Shown here: positions 20,288 through 32,500 of the stretch, one piece after another
Numbering within the stretch: position 1 is the stretch's first letter
Layout: each line of letters opens with the position of its first letter
DNA from: Bostrychus sinensis
Lineage: Eukaryota; Chordata; Actinopteri; Gobiiformes; Eleotridae
Assembly: GCA_020698575.1 (NCBI GenBank)
Contig: CM036245.1
Span: 15,113,479 to 15,177,478 of the forward strand
Length of the DNA stretch: 64,000 nucleotides
Reading direction: 5' to 3'
The notes under the pieces: model-generated
Told to the model about the DNA's origin: nothing
Databases searched by the model: none
The model's input: only the letters and a program-made list of their open reading frames with translations
Program-made: the position numbers and the translations under genes

Positions 20288-21214
20288 TGTCAGACAGGAG
20301 TGTTTGTTTACCTGCTTTCATGCTCATAGCACCTTAAATTAAAAATAGTTATATTGCACAATTTCTCTAGAGGGATAGAGACCAAATAGTTCCTTGTGCT
20401 TAAAATGTTTAACCTGCTGTCTATTTAAACCAAGGTCTTTTAAATGTATTATGTGCCTAATATGAATTATGTGCACTAACTGAAGTTATCATCAGACAAG
20501 TGTAAATATGCTAGAAAGTGTTGATTTTCTTTTGCATTAGTTTATTTATATTTTTCTTTATTCTTAGCACAATATGGAGTTTTTGCACTTATCCAAAAAC
20601 CCCTGCTCAGATACACATCCACCTGCTCCTCTCTGTGTTTAAATCCCAGAGAGATTCCTGTTAGTTGGCTCTTTCATCTCTCTCTCAATCCTCACTTTGA
20701 CAGTCTCTGCTTTAATATTGACAGGTTTGGGTAAAAACTGCTTACTACACACTTCCCATGAATGAAACGGCTGCTGTCTTCTTCTCAACATGGATTATTG
20801 ATTACTGAATTGTCAGGAACATGTTTATGAATTGGTGTTTGTGCAAGCTTCCTTACACTGTTAAGCTTCATTCAGTGCAGTTTTAGGGCCTTCTTTACAG
20901 TAAGAACATTACAATATGTCCTCTGTAACATTTCTTTGTCTAATTGGAAACAAAATAATGTGTTTCTATGGTCTTTCTCCCAGTTGTACTTGTAATTAAA
21001 TGTCAGTGGTCTTGTCATGCTATACACAAAGTTTATTTATTGTCTCCAGTGAAAAGTTATGTGGTTTTATTGCATTACTTATTTCAAATCTATCACCAAT
21101 GTCAGTTCATCTTTGACAGGGGTTTTTAACATTTTCTGTCTTTTTCTTGTTATGGAAATGAGTCAGACATGACATCTTCTTAGCCTCGGGAGAACACAAT
21201 GAAATGATCTGAAT
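20288..21214. other. Unique AT-rich DNA
   Basis: No gene or repeat was recognised between the TA tract and the L2-like LINE tail. Confidence 0.5.
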
Positions 21215-21912
21215 CTCGCCTTTCACTGTTATGCAGATGAATCTGCAAATTTATCCACCTGTAACTCCAGGAAGGGATAATGCTATAGGACTTTTAATGG
21301 ACTGCATTGCTGACATCAAGCAGTGGTTAGAGCATAATTTTCTTTACTTAAGTGAGGACAAAACAGTATATTTTATTTGGTGACTTGGTTTCTCTGGACC
21401 TTGGTGGGCTAACTTCACAACTAAGACCAAATGTTAAAAATCTGGGGGTCATTAATGATGGTGGTTTTAAATTTGACAAACAAATAGATAGTGTGGTAAA
21501 AGTTATTTTCTTTCAGTTGCGACTTTTAACTAAAGTAAAGCCATTTCTCAATCGCCCGGATCTTGAGAAGGCTAATCACACTTTTATCAGCTCTAGGATT
21601 GACTACTGTAATGCACTTTATGTTGGTGTCTCCAAGTCATCTCTCAGTCGACTCCAGCTGGTGCAGAATGATGCAGACAGATTTTTAACCAGCACTTCCA
21701 GACCTCAGCACATCACCCCAGTGCTTTATTCACTCTTCCTTTTTAGACTTGATTTTAAAATGTTAGTGTTTGTTTTTAAGCCTGGAAAATGCCTTGCCCC
21801 ACCATATCTGGCTGAGACATTAGCAATTTGCAACCCCGATTTGAGATCTTCAAATCAACTCCTTTTGTTGTTTGAAACCACCAATTCTCTAAAAGGTTTT
21901 GCTCATTAGTTA
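21215..21912 (+). mobile_element. 5'-truncated L2-like LINE (reverse transcriptase C-terminal part)
   Basis: Plus-strand translation starts at FHCYADES (21221-21244), the catalytic motif C region, with the second Asp changed to Glu (YADE instead of YADD). After a frameshift near 21350, the frame at 21352-21909 gives NLGVINDGGFKFDKQI, FISSRIDYCNALYVGVSKSS, LSRLQLVQNDADRFLT and HITPVLYSLFLFRLDFKMLV. These are the thumb and C-terminal blocks of L2/Jockey-group fish LINEs, which usually read YCNALY.G.....L.RLQ.VQNAAAR. It is a dead fragment: truncated 5', frameshifted, with a lost catalytic residue. The exact family name is not certain. Confidence 0.85.
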
Positions 21913-24900
21913 AACACATACACCCACTCATATCGCTAATAAGCTGCTTGACTTCGCTTGGTGTTTCAGATTTTTCTACTCATCTTTACAGCTCAGTGAA
22001 AGCCTGAAGCTTTGTCTGGTTAATGCTGTCCTTATCTAAGTTTATACAGGTCACACAGGAGCTGGTGAAGCTATGTTAGCAATTACAATGGTTTAGCTAG
22101 ATTGGCCTGTAAGGGATCCTTTGCTTATACCAATATATTTACAACACAGTTAGTACAATTGCCTAACTATTTTAGCTTTTAAAATAAAGAAATGGAAATA
22201 TAGGATTGATACATTTTTAAGACCCGTACGACCTCTGCAACAAATAGACGCGATGCAAGTCAATGCGTGAGTTCAGAAAAGGCTGTGTTGTAGTATGTCT
22301 CTGTGCTCTGACAGAAATACATATCATGTCTACTTTTCTTGGATGTCGGAGCTGTCATGCATATAGTTGACCAAAGCAGATTAAGCCAGACAGGAAGTCA
22401 GAACCGGGACCAGAGAAGAGGATCTGGTACATTTAAAAATGAAAATGCTTGTGCAGCCTCTTGCTCACATCAACACATAAACATTACGTCTTAACTGGGG
22501 ACACGAGTCACAAACGAGACAGAACACGATTAAGCCTGAGTAAAAAGAAAGTATTTATATATGTGGCGTCCTTGCCCAGGGTAGAAGCGCAAAAGTCATG
22601 GAAATAATATCCAAATAAACAGGAGATCATGGTCTGAGGCAAACATGGCTTTTGTTTACTTGTAGCTTGTTGTTTTAAGAGGCACATTTCCTTATACCAA
22701 AATGCTAAACTCCTGAGGCAGACTGAAGCCTGAAACTTGGTTAATCGAAGGAACATGTATGGCCTTTCCTCGTAATGTCATCTAATTAATTAGGACAAAT
22801 TAAACCTTGTAATTTTAATGAGTGTTTTGTTGTCTTCTCTGGTTGACAGTGAGAGATGCAAAGACAGACAGGCAGCAGGAGGAAGACTGATTGTCACTGC
22901 TCTGTGGTTGTTGGCTCCTTAATCTAGTCACATCTCCCTTAATGAGTCCCACAGTCTCTCTGCACTAATGAGATGTTAGGACTGCTCTGAAATAGGACAC
23001 ACAGTGCTCTGGGTTAGATTTGATAGTGAGTCTTGAGCTCCCCAGGTTAAGAGAAGGGTTTTATCTGGTCTTAAAACATGTTAGTGTCTTTGACTGTGTT
23101 TAATAGATTGTCCAAAGGTGCATAGGCCTATTGTGTACCTCAGGGGTGGACACTGGGACTTTCTCCAGTAGTGCAGAGTTAAAAAGAAAATGAGTCAACT
23201 GAGAAATGATGATGCTTAAGTGAGCCCCATCTGTGAAAAAGCTGAACTCATCTGAGACTGTGTTTTGTTATTGGTAAACATACAAACAGATGAGCACAAA
23301 TTGAACTGGACTGCCAATCATGAAGAACAAAAACATCATGCACCAAAGAGATTTATCCTATGACAAAGTAGCAGTTTGCCATAGTAAAGTGTTAAGTGCT
23401 ATAATGAGACTTCTGGGTGCAAATGTTGTGTCCCTTTTTGTATGACCTGTGCACTGAAGACTTTAACTCCCCCTGAGTAGAGGCTTAGTGGGTATTTTGA
23501 GATGCCTTGGTGATTTTTAGCTACTGTGTAATATACAGATGAGATGCAGCAATCTACATTACATTAACTTTTGGAGAGTGGGCTGTATCTTCCTCTAGTG
23601 CTTCATTTACTAGAGAAATGCCGAGATGCCCATAGGAAATCAACATGTGTGCAGGCAATGTGGAAAATGGTATAATATAAATTCACCAGATCTTCCATTT
23701 GTGCCCACTTCATAACATAGCCTATCTCCATCTGCTCTGTTTTCTAGGAACAGCCAGCTGGGCTGATCTTTGACCTAAAGATACATTGCTGCATGTTGCA
23801 TATTTTATACTCCAGAGTCTGGGAAGATGTCAGCACACACACATCTCAAAGTGTGTCTCCAGGATCATTTTGCATTTTCACTGCTGAGGCAAGAGTCAAA
23901 GTGATATTTAGTTTGAGCTTTTAGTAGGAGATTGAAAGCTTGTATTCACTGCCTGCTGCAGATTTAAACAGCTAAAGTGCTGTGGAAACTGTGTCTGAGC
24001 AAAGTCTGGGGTATTTTAGCTGCAATTTAACACCTAAAGCCAAAGGATTTCAGTTTGTTGAATCATCTGACAAGAACTCTGAGTCCTCCAGTGTCCTTTA
24101 CCACTCCTAAAAACAGTCATTTTCTCTAAGACTTATTTCTACTGGCAGCCTTTGTAACCACGTTGAATTTGAATTTGCACTTGCTGTTAGTATAGGTATT
24201 ATTTGGTGAGTAAACAGCAGTCTCAACAGGCTGAAATAGTTCTTGGGAACACAGCCTACTAAACTACTGTCTAATGCCATATATGTTTAAAATGTCATAA
24301 AGACTTTAAACATACATGACATTGCATTTACCATTACTATTTGCCTTGGGTTCCCTGTCAATGGTGTGAAAAAAAAAAAAAAAAAGAACAAACCTAAATC
24401 AGATCACATATTGTGGCGACCCTTGAAGGAAGTGTCAGACAGGGGCAAAGCTTGCAATCCCCTATTTACACACATTTCTGTTAAAGCCATGACTTTAATA
24501 CTGTTCACAAGTAACAAATATTGTGTTAGTGAAAGCACTTTATTTAACCACATCCTCTTTTTCAGATGCACTAATCTCCACACACAAACACACACACACA
24601 CACTCAGCTGGTACTTTGTCGGGTGTCTTTGTTTTACAGCATTTGTCCCACCAACTGTGAATTAAGCTGGAGTCAGATCACAGACTTGTCAGGCTTTGAT
24701 ATTTAACTGCAAAGATCAGTGTTTATAACTGGGACAGTGAGGTTACTTGTCAGGTTACTTTTACATTTCTGGCAATAAAGTGTGTAGTGTTGGGCATAGA
24801 GCTTTAGATGTCCAGCTCCAATGTCTGAAGTGTACTTTGTTTCAGTCTATTTGAAGAATATATGATGGTTTTTAATGTGGTTGCAGGAATAATTCTTGTT

Positions 24901-25253
24901 TCCTTTTTACTTAGGAAATGAAATTTACTGCCTAGATGTGAACAAAGCACTTTGTTCAAAGACCTAACAAGTTGTCATACATATTCATGTGTCAGTCTTG
25001 TAACTTGTATATTACAGCTGTAGAGTATATTGAGTTGAGAAATAGGGACAGATAATAAATTACTATTTGAAGTTGGCATTGCTGAAAATTTTTTACATAC
25101 CATATATTTACCTTGCTTTTTATTTATCCAGTAGAGCTGTGTGATATACATACTAGAAGTCTCACATATATAACAGATCCAATAAGGCTGCAGCACAAGA
25201 TAAAGAAACAAGAGTGAGAGCAAAGCTGAACAAGACGGTGATGAAAGTTACGA
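21913..25253. other. Unique AT-rich DNA with small repeats
   Basis: It contains an A run (24369-24385), a CA-rich run (24579-24603) and a small perfect inverted repeat TATGTTTAAA/TTTAAACATA (24282-24291 and 24305-24314). CAGGGGTGGACA near 23141 resembles a hAT end, but no partner end was found. Frames of up to 99 codons show no domain. Confidence 0.55.
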
Positions 25254-25651
25254 TGGCCCTGAGGTGCAACTTAAAATTTGTTTTTGTCCACTAGCAAAAT
25301 AAAAGTAGAGGAAGATTTTTAAATGTGTTCCCTCAAAAATGAAACCTGCCTCTAAAGAGTCCAATAAAATATAGCCATGTCTCAATTTTTAAAAAAGCTT
25401 CTTCAAAAAAACAAAACTCACTTACAAAAAAATAAACTTGTCTAAAACTAAAAAAGTTCTCATTAAAATAAATACAACAACAATTTTGATTATGCTACTT
25501 TTCAAAATAGACATTTTAATTTTTTTAATATTATTTTTTAAACTTGAGAGATGAGTTTATTTTTAAGGCAATTAAAATAAAAAAAAAACTACAACTGCTT
25601 TTATTTTTCTAGTGGACAAAAACAATTTTGATGTTGCTACCTCAGGGCCAT
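25254..25651. mobile_element. 398-bp inverted-repeat MITE
   Basis: The left end TGGCCCTGAGGTGCAAC followed by TTTGTTTTTGTCCACTAG is matched, inverted, by the right end (reverse complement TGGCCCTGAGGTAGCAAC ... TTGTTTTTGTCCACTAG). The arms are about 50 bp with few changes, and the centre is AT-rich and non-coding. No clear target-site duplication was found, so the superfamily is open. Confidence 0.75.
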
Positions 25652-25655
25652 TGTA

Positions 25656-26005
25656 GAAAGCAGTGGTGTTGTATAGTTTAAAGACAGTGGCACAAAGAAA
25701 AAGACAGGAGGCAGAGCTGAAGATTGGAGTGACACAGATGGACAGGATTATAAATGAGTGCAGAGAGACAGCTCATGTTAGATGTTTTGGAGATAAAGTC
25801 AGAGAGGCCAGACTGAGATGGTTTGGACATGAACAGATGAGGGAGAGTGAATAAATTGGTAGAATGATGCTGAGATTAGAGCTGCCATGCAGGAGGCCCA
25901 GAGGAAGGAAGGAAGTAGTCAAACAGGACGTCACATTAGTTGCTGTGAGGAAGGTGTGCCCTGCATAGGATAGGGCTGAACAGAAGTAAATTTTGGAACA
26001 GCTGA
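25656..26005 (+). mobile_element. RTE-like LINE 3' scrap
   Basis: The frame at 25663-25854 reads LKTVAQRKRQEAELK ... GVTQMDRIINECRETAHV ... FGDKVREARLRWFGHEQM, followed by an in-frame TAA. In the next stretch come GRMMLRLELPCRRPRGR and VVKQDVTLVAVR. This is the C-terminal LRWFGH...GRPKRR..D.V..D motif string of RTE-type LINE proteins common in fish. In-frame stops and small indels show it is dead. It lies immediately beside the MITE at 25254-25651. Confidence 0.8.
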
Positions 26006-26819
26006 ATGGAAAAAAGAGACATAAACATGTGGCAACATCTGCAAAGTGAATTATACATTAATGTGATGGGACATGGCCTAAGCTATAACCAGTGGTGCAT
26101 CTCTCATAGCAATATTTAAATGCCCCTTAATTTATCTAGTAGTAGTAGTTAAGTCCCACAGAGTATCTTTTAAACAAAAAGTACAGTGAATTCCTTTTGG
26201 ATATTTTATCAGAGTCATTAATTCTCAATCTCACTTTCATGACAACTTCTGTGCCGTTTCATCTTAAAGAACACGTATAAAACCATGTCTCTCCCTTCCT
26301 GGTTATTCTTCATGGAGCATTGTGCAGTGAAAGCATTTCTCTTTCTTCATATTTCAAACACTCTTGTAGCACACAAGTCTTTTCAAGTCAGACACAATAA
26401 GGCCAATGTCATTCTCACATTGCATTCCTATTTCGATGTCTGTTCTGCTGTAATATGATTGTGAATGGAGATGTGAGAAATGGAAAAGCAATGCAGGAAG
26501 ATGCTAATCCTGCCCCTGCAGCAAATATTGGTGCATATTACCATTGCATATCGTAATACAAAACACATAAATGATAATTTGACTCATATAGCCAGCCACA
26601 GTGGCATGTGTTTTGTGTTTCAATAATGAATAAAAATGCAAAAAGCAGACAGAACAAACATCAGCAGAAAAAAAGAAACATAATTTTCTTTCTTTCTTCT
26701 TTTCAAATGGGATACATGTCAGACAGCTTTTGATTTAAGTGGAGTAAATATCTTTTTATATACAGACTTATACGGACCCAGGGATTTTTAAATTACTTAC
26801 TTGTACAACATATAAGGAA
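26006..26819. other. Unique AT-rich DNA
   Basis: No repeat or coding sequence was recognised. Confidence 0.5.
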
Positions 26820-27200
26820 TAAAATGGCTCATCTGAAAGTTTCTCAGATTCTTTTAAAATTATGCTTTATGCCTTCCTTTTTTTCATACACAATAATGAA
26901 CTCTGCAGTGAGCCTCTGTCTCCGGGCTTGTGCTTGTCAGTCCCTTGTGGGAAGTTCATTAGCCTGCAGAATAACCTTTGACCTCATTATCAACACTTTG
27001 CCAACTTAAAGCATCTTCAACAAACATTTCAGCGTGCTTTTAAGCCGCCTCGCGTGCTGTGGGCCAGACAAAGTAATACAGACAGCTACAATCTGCCGCT
27101 CATTTGTGGCTAAATAAACATGTTTTGCAATTGATTTAAGTGGACCATTGTCAAACACAGAGACTAACAATGTCCCTGTGTTCTGCTGCCACTGAAGCCA
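26820..27200. promoter_or_regulatory. Possible conserved non-coding block
   Basis: A non-repetitive stretch dense in transcription-factor-like words. TAACCTTTGACCT (26972-26984) is, on the other strand, AGGTCAAAGGTTA, a DR1 nuclear-receptor half-site pair (HNF4/RXR/COUP-TF type). TAAACA, AAGTGG, CCATTGTC and AACAATGT (Fox-, Nkx- and Sox-like) follow within 27110-27175. It looks more constrained than its surroundings, but conservation cannot be measured here, so this is a weak call. Confidence 0.3.
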
Positions 27201-27619
27201 ACAGACTGTGATGAGGCTGTTATGTCTGCATGATGAAAACTCCTAAATTAAGGGATTTGGAGGGGTTTAAGTAAGTTAACAAAAATACAACTCAAAAGGG
27301 AATGCTAACAGGAAGACATCAAAAGCTTTTCAGTGATTGTTAATGTTTGTTTTAGCCTGGGATGCATTGCCTAAGCTGAATAAATGTTTTATTAAACTGG
27401 TACAGAATACTTCAACAGCAAATGATTTCTCTTACTATATCTGAGTAGGCTCTTTGTGGTCTTCCTGGATTTCAAGGTACAAAGACACTTTCACTCATGT
27501 ATAGTTAATTAATAGAGTACATTACTGAGGCACATTGTTAGTTTTAAAATCTCTATATGGTTTAAGCAATTTTGAAGTAGTTTTGACCTTGGTGGGTTGT
27601 GATAATGGTAGTGGTGGTG

Positions 27620-28275
27620 GCTGAACTCTTTTCATCTATGAATTCAATTATTTTGTCATTTTGATTCGTAGTATAATTAATTGTTGTAGAAGTAGTTTGG
27701 GGGATCTTGCAAATGCATTTTCGTCTTTAGTAAACTCAACTCTCTATATTTTTTTTTTTCTGTTAGCTCAAGTAATATTATTTTGAGGTACCAGTACTTT
27801 TACTTGAGTACAAATGTTAAATACTTTATCCACCTCTGGCTTCAGAAACCCTGGTGAGAAGACAAAATGTAAAAAATCAGATATATTTCAAGTTAAGTAG
27901 TTAAAGTTCAAAATCAATTGAAAATAGTGTTGCACAGATTTTGTTTGTGATTGTGTTATTTTCTTAATGTGTGCAGCCATTTTGCCCCAGAGTCTGTCAT
28001 AGTGTAATTTTGGCAGCTGGACTCAGTGGTTCCATTGATTTCATGCTGAATTTGTGTTTGGGAATAAACACAACGGCAGAAGTGTATAAACACAACAGAA
28101 ACATACTGTGGGCAAAGTGACGAGAAACAACATGCGATTCACTTTGATAACAACCACTTCACTCATTAACACAGTGACAGCTGCGCAGAGAAAATCAACA
28201 TTTGGAGATTAACAAGGATCCGATTTAGCTGAACTGTTTTCGTCTATGAATTTAATTATTTTGTCATTTTGATTC
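27620..28275 (+). repeat. Pair of 48-bp direct repeats 608 bp apart
   Basis: GCTGAACTCTTTTCATCTAT... at 27620-27667 and GCTGAACTGTTTTCGTCTAT... at 28228-28275 agree at 45 of 48 positions and end in TTTTGTCATTTTGATTC. Between them lies a hAT-like right terminus (27760-27838). The pair could be parts of two copies of one unknown repeat or an old local duplication. Confidence 0.65.
27760..27838 (+). mobile_element. hAT-like transposon right terminus
   Basis: CAGTACTTTTACTTGAGTAC followed by ACTTTATCCACCTCTG is the right end of an abundant teleost DNA transposon whose termini read CAGAGGTGG. The matching left terminus was not found upstream, so this is a fragment or solo end. The assignment is from memory of the terminal motif. 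Confidence 0.5.
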
Positions 28276-30801
28276 TTAAATAGATAATGTTAAAGCTAGG
28301 GTAGGGTCTGATAAATTACATTTATAAGTCTTTAGAGTTTATACAATGATGCAGTAAATCAGGAAGAGCCATGTCGATACAGTAAACTGTTTGAACATAA
28401 AGATCACAGCGCTAATGCTCTGAGGCAGCTTTCCCCTGTTCCCAGTGTGAGCCCCGCTCTGCTGTAGACCACCTACTCTGACTCAGTTAATGCCAGATTA
28501 GTCCCAGTCGACAAATTTACTGCAGCTTTTCAGTTCAGTACAGACATAAATTAGCATCATACTGCTAATGTGTTTTGATAAAACTGCTAGTGTGGTCAGA
28601 ATGATATTGAAGCATTGTGTGAGAAATTATTTATGAGGTACACAGTTCAATGATCAACTTCCTCATATTTTGTTAAATTAACTGTTGCTAACAAATCAGA
28701 TTGTCACGTTTGTTTATATGCAACAAATCTTTCATAGTGTTATATAACCTAGCAGGCAGCGTGAGCTACAGCTGTGCTTACAACTGCACAAGCTGCATAA
28801 TGTATCACAGTTGTTTTTGGACAAGAGCCAGTGGTTGGCTTCACAAAAATAGTAAACACGTAGACTATGCAGCTACATACGTTGCTTAATTAATGACAAA
28901 TAGATTAGTTCAGTCATAGGGGGCTGTTTCTTGGCTCTGTCTGTTCCTTGTCTCTCAGGTTGATGTGTGTGTTTATTCTGTGTGTAGCTGTAATTCTCTG
29001 GTTGTAATTCTCTTGGTGATTTCACAATGACAGTGATTTGTATTTACAACAGGGTTCGGCTTCCTCAGTGAAGCACAGCTGTCATTAACCCACGTCTCTA
29101 CCTGTCTGCTCCCTCTGTGTCACAGTCTGCACAACAGATGGGAGCACAGTTATCTTTTTTGTGTCTGTCTTTTGCCAGATCCACAGGTCTAAGTCAGTCC
29201 CTCTGGTTTTATTTGTTGGTTTTATATCAGACGTGAACAATGGAAAACTCTCTTCAGTAGATGTAACTGAATTGTATTTACATTTATTTGGTGCCTCCAG
29301 ATAGGAACAATATACTGTAAAATTTTTTTTTTATTTTTTTTATTTGATTTAATTAGTGTGAAATTAGGATGTTGATAAGACCTTGTTTTGTTGTTCCATT
29401 GTTGTTTAAGTGTGAATTTAGCAGTTTTTTGTATCTTTGAGGACATTTGTTCTTTTCTACCACCTGTTATGTTAACTTCTCGTAACCTCTCACAATACTT
29501 TTAATGCAGCCTGTGGGTGTTATTTAATTTGTGGAAATCTAAAATAGTGTTAATTCACAGTTTGTTCTCACTTTTTGTTTTTAAAGGAAATAAAATTGTG
29601 AGTGTGAATGCAAACGTTCGAGTTCACTCTTTTTAATGCCAGATTGTTTAAAAAGGTACATTAGCACAATCACCTTGGAATAAAAATGAGTGTTTCTGTC
29701 TCAGTGTAAACACAGGCCAGTTTATTTTTTGTAACCCACTGTTGAAAAGCACATTGTTATCCATTGTATTGTGAGGTAAGGGATTTGGTGCTTTACCAAC
29801 AAAACATAACCCACTTGCTGTAGATTCAAGTGCAACAACAAAAGCCTGGACATAGACTCACGTAGATCCTTCATATTTGACTGAAGTGTCCAGCCATACT
29901 CCACAGGCTGTCCAGGGTTTTTCTAGTGATGCTGATGCAGAGGCGACAGCTCACAATGACTCTACTGTTTTCTGTTGGCTACTTCGCTGTATTTTTCTCT
30001 TGATGCTCGGAATGAGTGGGGAACAAATGCTTCATGGTCAGGTTTTCAAACATGAAGTGAACTAGAACTAACCAACCATATAGCCTCTTTATTTTGTTGA
30101 AAAGTTGAACTTTTGCAGAAACATTTTTAAGCACTGCCTCACTGCAGCAGCTGTCTATCATCACTCTTTCAGTGGCAGCTCTAGTCCACATAAGAACACT
30201 GAAATGGTCTAAAGTGAAAACTGAGTCTTCTTAATTACTGCACTTTTATTGACTCGTAATTGACTTTATTTTAGGGGAAGTCTAAAGCCTCTCTTCTGCT
30301 CTCCTTGTGTTAGTACTGTAATTAGACCCACTTCTCTGAGGAATAAAGGCCTTAATTCAGAAAACAGCACATTTTAACTAGAACCAGAAAGTGATGAACT
30401 GACTGACTTGACTCTCTGTCAGAGGCAAGTGCTATCACACCATGGTCTTTAGGGTTGTACACGGCAGCTGAGAGCAGCTCTGTAGCAGAGAGAGTTCAAG
30501 TATAATAAGAACAAAACAGTCATAAATCAGATGTTCTCAGAGGCCCAGGTAATCAGCTGGGTGTTTGTGTGTGATGGAAACCAATGGGATGAAGTCACAG
30601 AAATAGACAGAGGAGCTCTATATTCAGGACAGAGACCAACAGTGAGAGGAACTGGAGCTGCTGCAGTCATTAGTGTCAGAGCAAATGCTGCAGAGAATCT
30701 GCAAGTTTACTGTAAATGAGCCGCTTTAGGAGGTCACTGTCATGATGCAAAAGTAGTTGGAGATTCCTATTCTTCACTACACCATGGAACAATGCTGTGT
30801 T
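28276..30801. other. Unique AT-rich DNA
   Basis: Small frames only (up to 74 codons), with no domains. A T-rich run lies near 29321-29346. No repeat family was recognised. Confidence 0.5.
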
Positions 30802-30822
30802 GACTCTGTCCATGGTGCTGAA
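30802..30822 (-). promoter_or_regulatory. RE1 (REST/NRSF) binding site
   Basis: On the minus strand the 21-mer contains CAGCACCATGGACAG, the complete core of the canonical bipartite RE1 with both halves at normal spacing. The match to the 21-bp consensus is about 18 of 21, the differences lying in the tolerated 3' part. REST represses neuronal genes in non-neuronal cells through such sites, often placed in introns. Binding is inferred. Confidence 0.65.
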
Positions 30823-31879
30823 TGCTAGAACAAGTTGTTTTAATGGTCTATAGCATGATTTTAGACAGTGTAAAATGCTACTAAAGGAATCTGTTTTTTG
30901 TCCTCCAGATTCTGACTATATTAATAGTACTTTCTATTGTTTATTATTCTGTAAGCCTTGGTGTTGCTGACCATGGTGGTGAACCTTAAAGCATGTACTT
31001 TCAAAAAATAACATTTTTTAAAGTTACCTTAGGCATATTAAATTTAGCAAAAGTTGCAAAACTGTAACATGCAAAAACATCAAATAAGTTAACAGCACAG
31101 AGCCTCGGTCTATTTTTAATCATAAGCATTTTTATTTTTTATGGTTTCCCTGGAGAGTCGTTATGGTCTTTGTGACAAGCTAATAGAGTGATATTTTGCA
31201 GGATTCTGCAGATTTAGTCCTATTGCCTTCTCTATAGCCATATACTGTATAGCAGTATGTCTGGTGTGTGTGGCTTTGATAACATACATGTGACATGAAT
31301 AATTGCAGAAACATGCAATGTGCATGGAGTTCATCTACATATTATGCATTTGCCTGATGACTCCTGCAGTGCAGTTTGAACATGAACCAAGACCTGACTT
31401 ATCTTCAGCAGAATTATATAGCCAGTTATACTTGACTCGACTTTTGGCATTAAATCTGTGTTTTTATCAATACATGGATTGAGGTCTAACCTTTGCACTG
31501 GATTCTCACTGCGTGGTTAACCAGCATCACTTTCCTCTTTGATTTCTAGACAATGTATAAATCTTTTATGTAGCTGACAAAGTGATGAAGTTAGAACCTA
31601 CAGCTGACAACTTGTGTTGTAGAGATTGTGTACATTTGATGCCAGTGTAAGGTTGATACACTTAACACTCTCACTTTTTTATCTCACTACGTCAGTTGCC
31701 GTTAATTATCACTTATTCAAACGCTCTCACATGGCACAGCTCAATTTATCAGTGTGTGCAGAGAAAAAAGCAGCGGAAATTTCTTGATCTCTCTGTCCCC
31801 CAGTGCGTTTTCTCTGGGTGCTCCAGTTTCCCCCAAGCAAAACATAGCAATAGGCAAATCCTCCAGCTAAGTACTCCAG
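30823..31879. other. Unique AT-rich DNA
   Basis: No gene or repeat was recognised. Confidence 0.5.
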
Positions 31880-32008
31880 ACCAGGATGGTAGCTCAAGAT
31901 CTGGAGAAGGGTCCTCGGGTGCTGCTCAGTTTGTCTACTGCTCCAAAAAGCCTGCCCCATGTGGGATTGGCAGGATGGGTCAAATGCAGAAAACACATGT
32001 TTCTACTT
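31880..32008 (+). mobile_element. Degraded SINE-like repeat piece, plus strand
   Basis: GTCCTCGGGTGCTGCTCAG, TACTGCTCC and GGATGGGTCAAATGCAGAAA appear in the order seen in a common teleost repeat whose 3' part reads GGATGGGTTAAATGCAGAGA. The 5' part is too worn to show promoter boxes. A 104-codon frame across it (31696-32010) is incidental. Confidence 0.5.
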
Positions 32009-32344
32009 GAACACTTAAGTCTCTCTTTTTTCACTTTGTGCTTTTCTTAATAATTGTCCCTCTGTTTTCCACTCAGTTCTCCTCTGCTGAATATTATCAC
32101 ATGCAGCAGTGCTGTCCTACTTAGGTCCAGGCTGTTTTGTGAGTCTGTCCTATTTAACCCCCATTTTGTTTCGTTTACCTTTTATTTCCTCTAATAATTG
32201 AGCAGAGGGGGTGCATATCCCTGTTACTTGTTTCACTAAAATGCCTCCACTAGATTTCAGGAAGAGAGCTTTTTTGGGCTAAAAATATTACTGATACTGT
32301 AATTTTAATCCTTCTCTTTTGCATGTTTACTTAAGTAGACATTG
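32009..32344. other. Unique DNA, nothing recognised
   Basis: No gene or repeat was recognised between the two SINE-like fragments. Confidence 0.45.
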
Positions 32345-32500
32345 AGGACAGGAGCCTAAGCCAGCAACGGGGTACACCCATGGACAGTGGCCTGTTAGTC
32401 GCAGGGCTGACACAGAGACATACACTGACAGACAAATATTCATTCTCGGACAATTTAGATTCACCATTTACTAACACATGCATGACTTTGGAGGGTGGAT
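32345..32500 (-). mobile_element. SINE-like repeat piece, minus strand
   Basis: CAACGGGGTACACCCATGGA, GTCGCAGGGCTGACACAG, CATTCTCGGACAATTTAG, ATTCACCATTTACTAACA and CATGCATGACTTTGGAGGG are the reverse complement of the landmark series of the repeat family at 54661-54830 plus 56060-56194. Moderately diverged; both ends are lost. Confidence 0.7.

Noticed and set aside
19671..20329. Long frames rich in Tyr and Ile on both strands
   Set aside because: They are direct translations of the (TA)n tract with its TATC interruptions and are open in several frames at once.
23141..23160. CAGGGGTGGACA as a hAT left terminus
   Set aside because: No inverted partner end or 8-bp duplication was found downstream.
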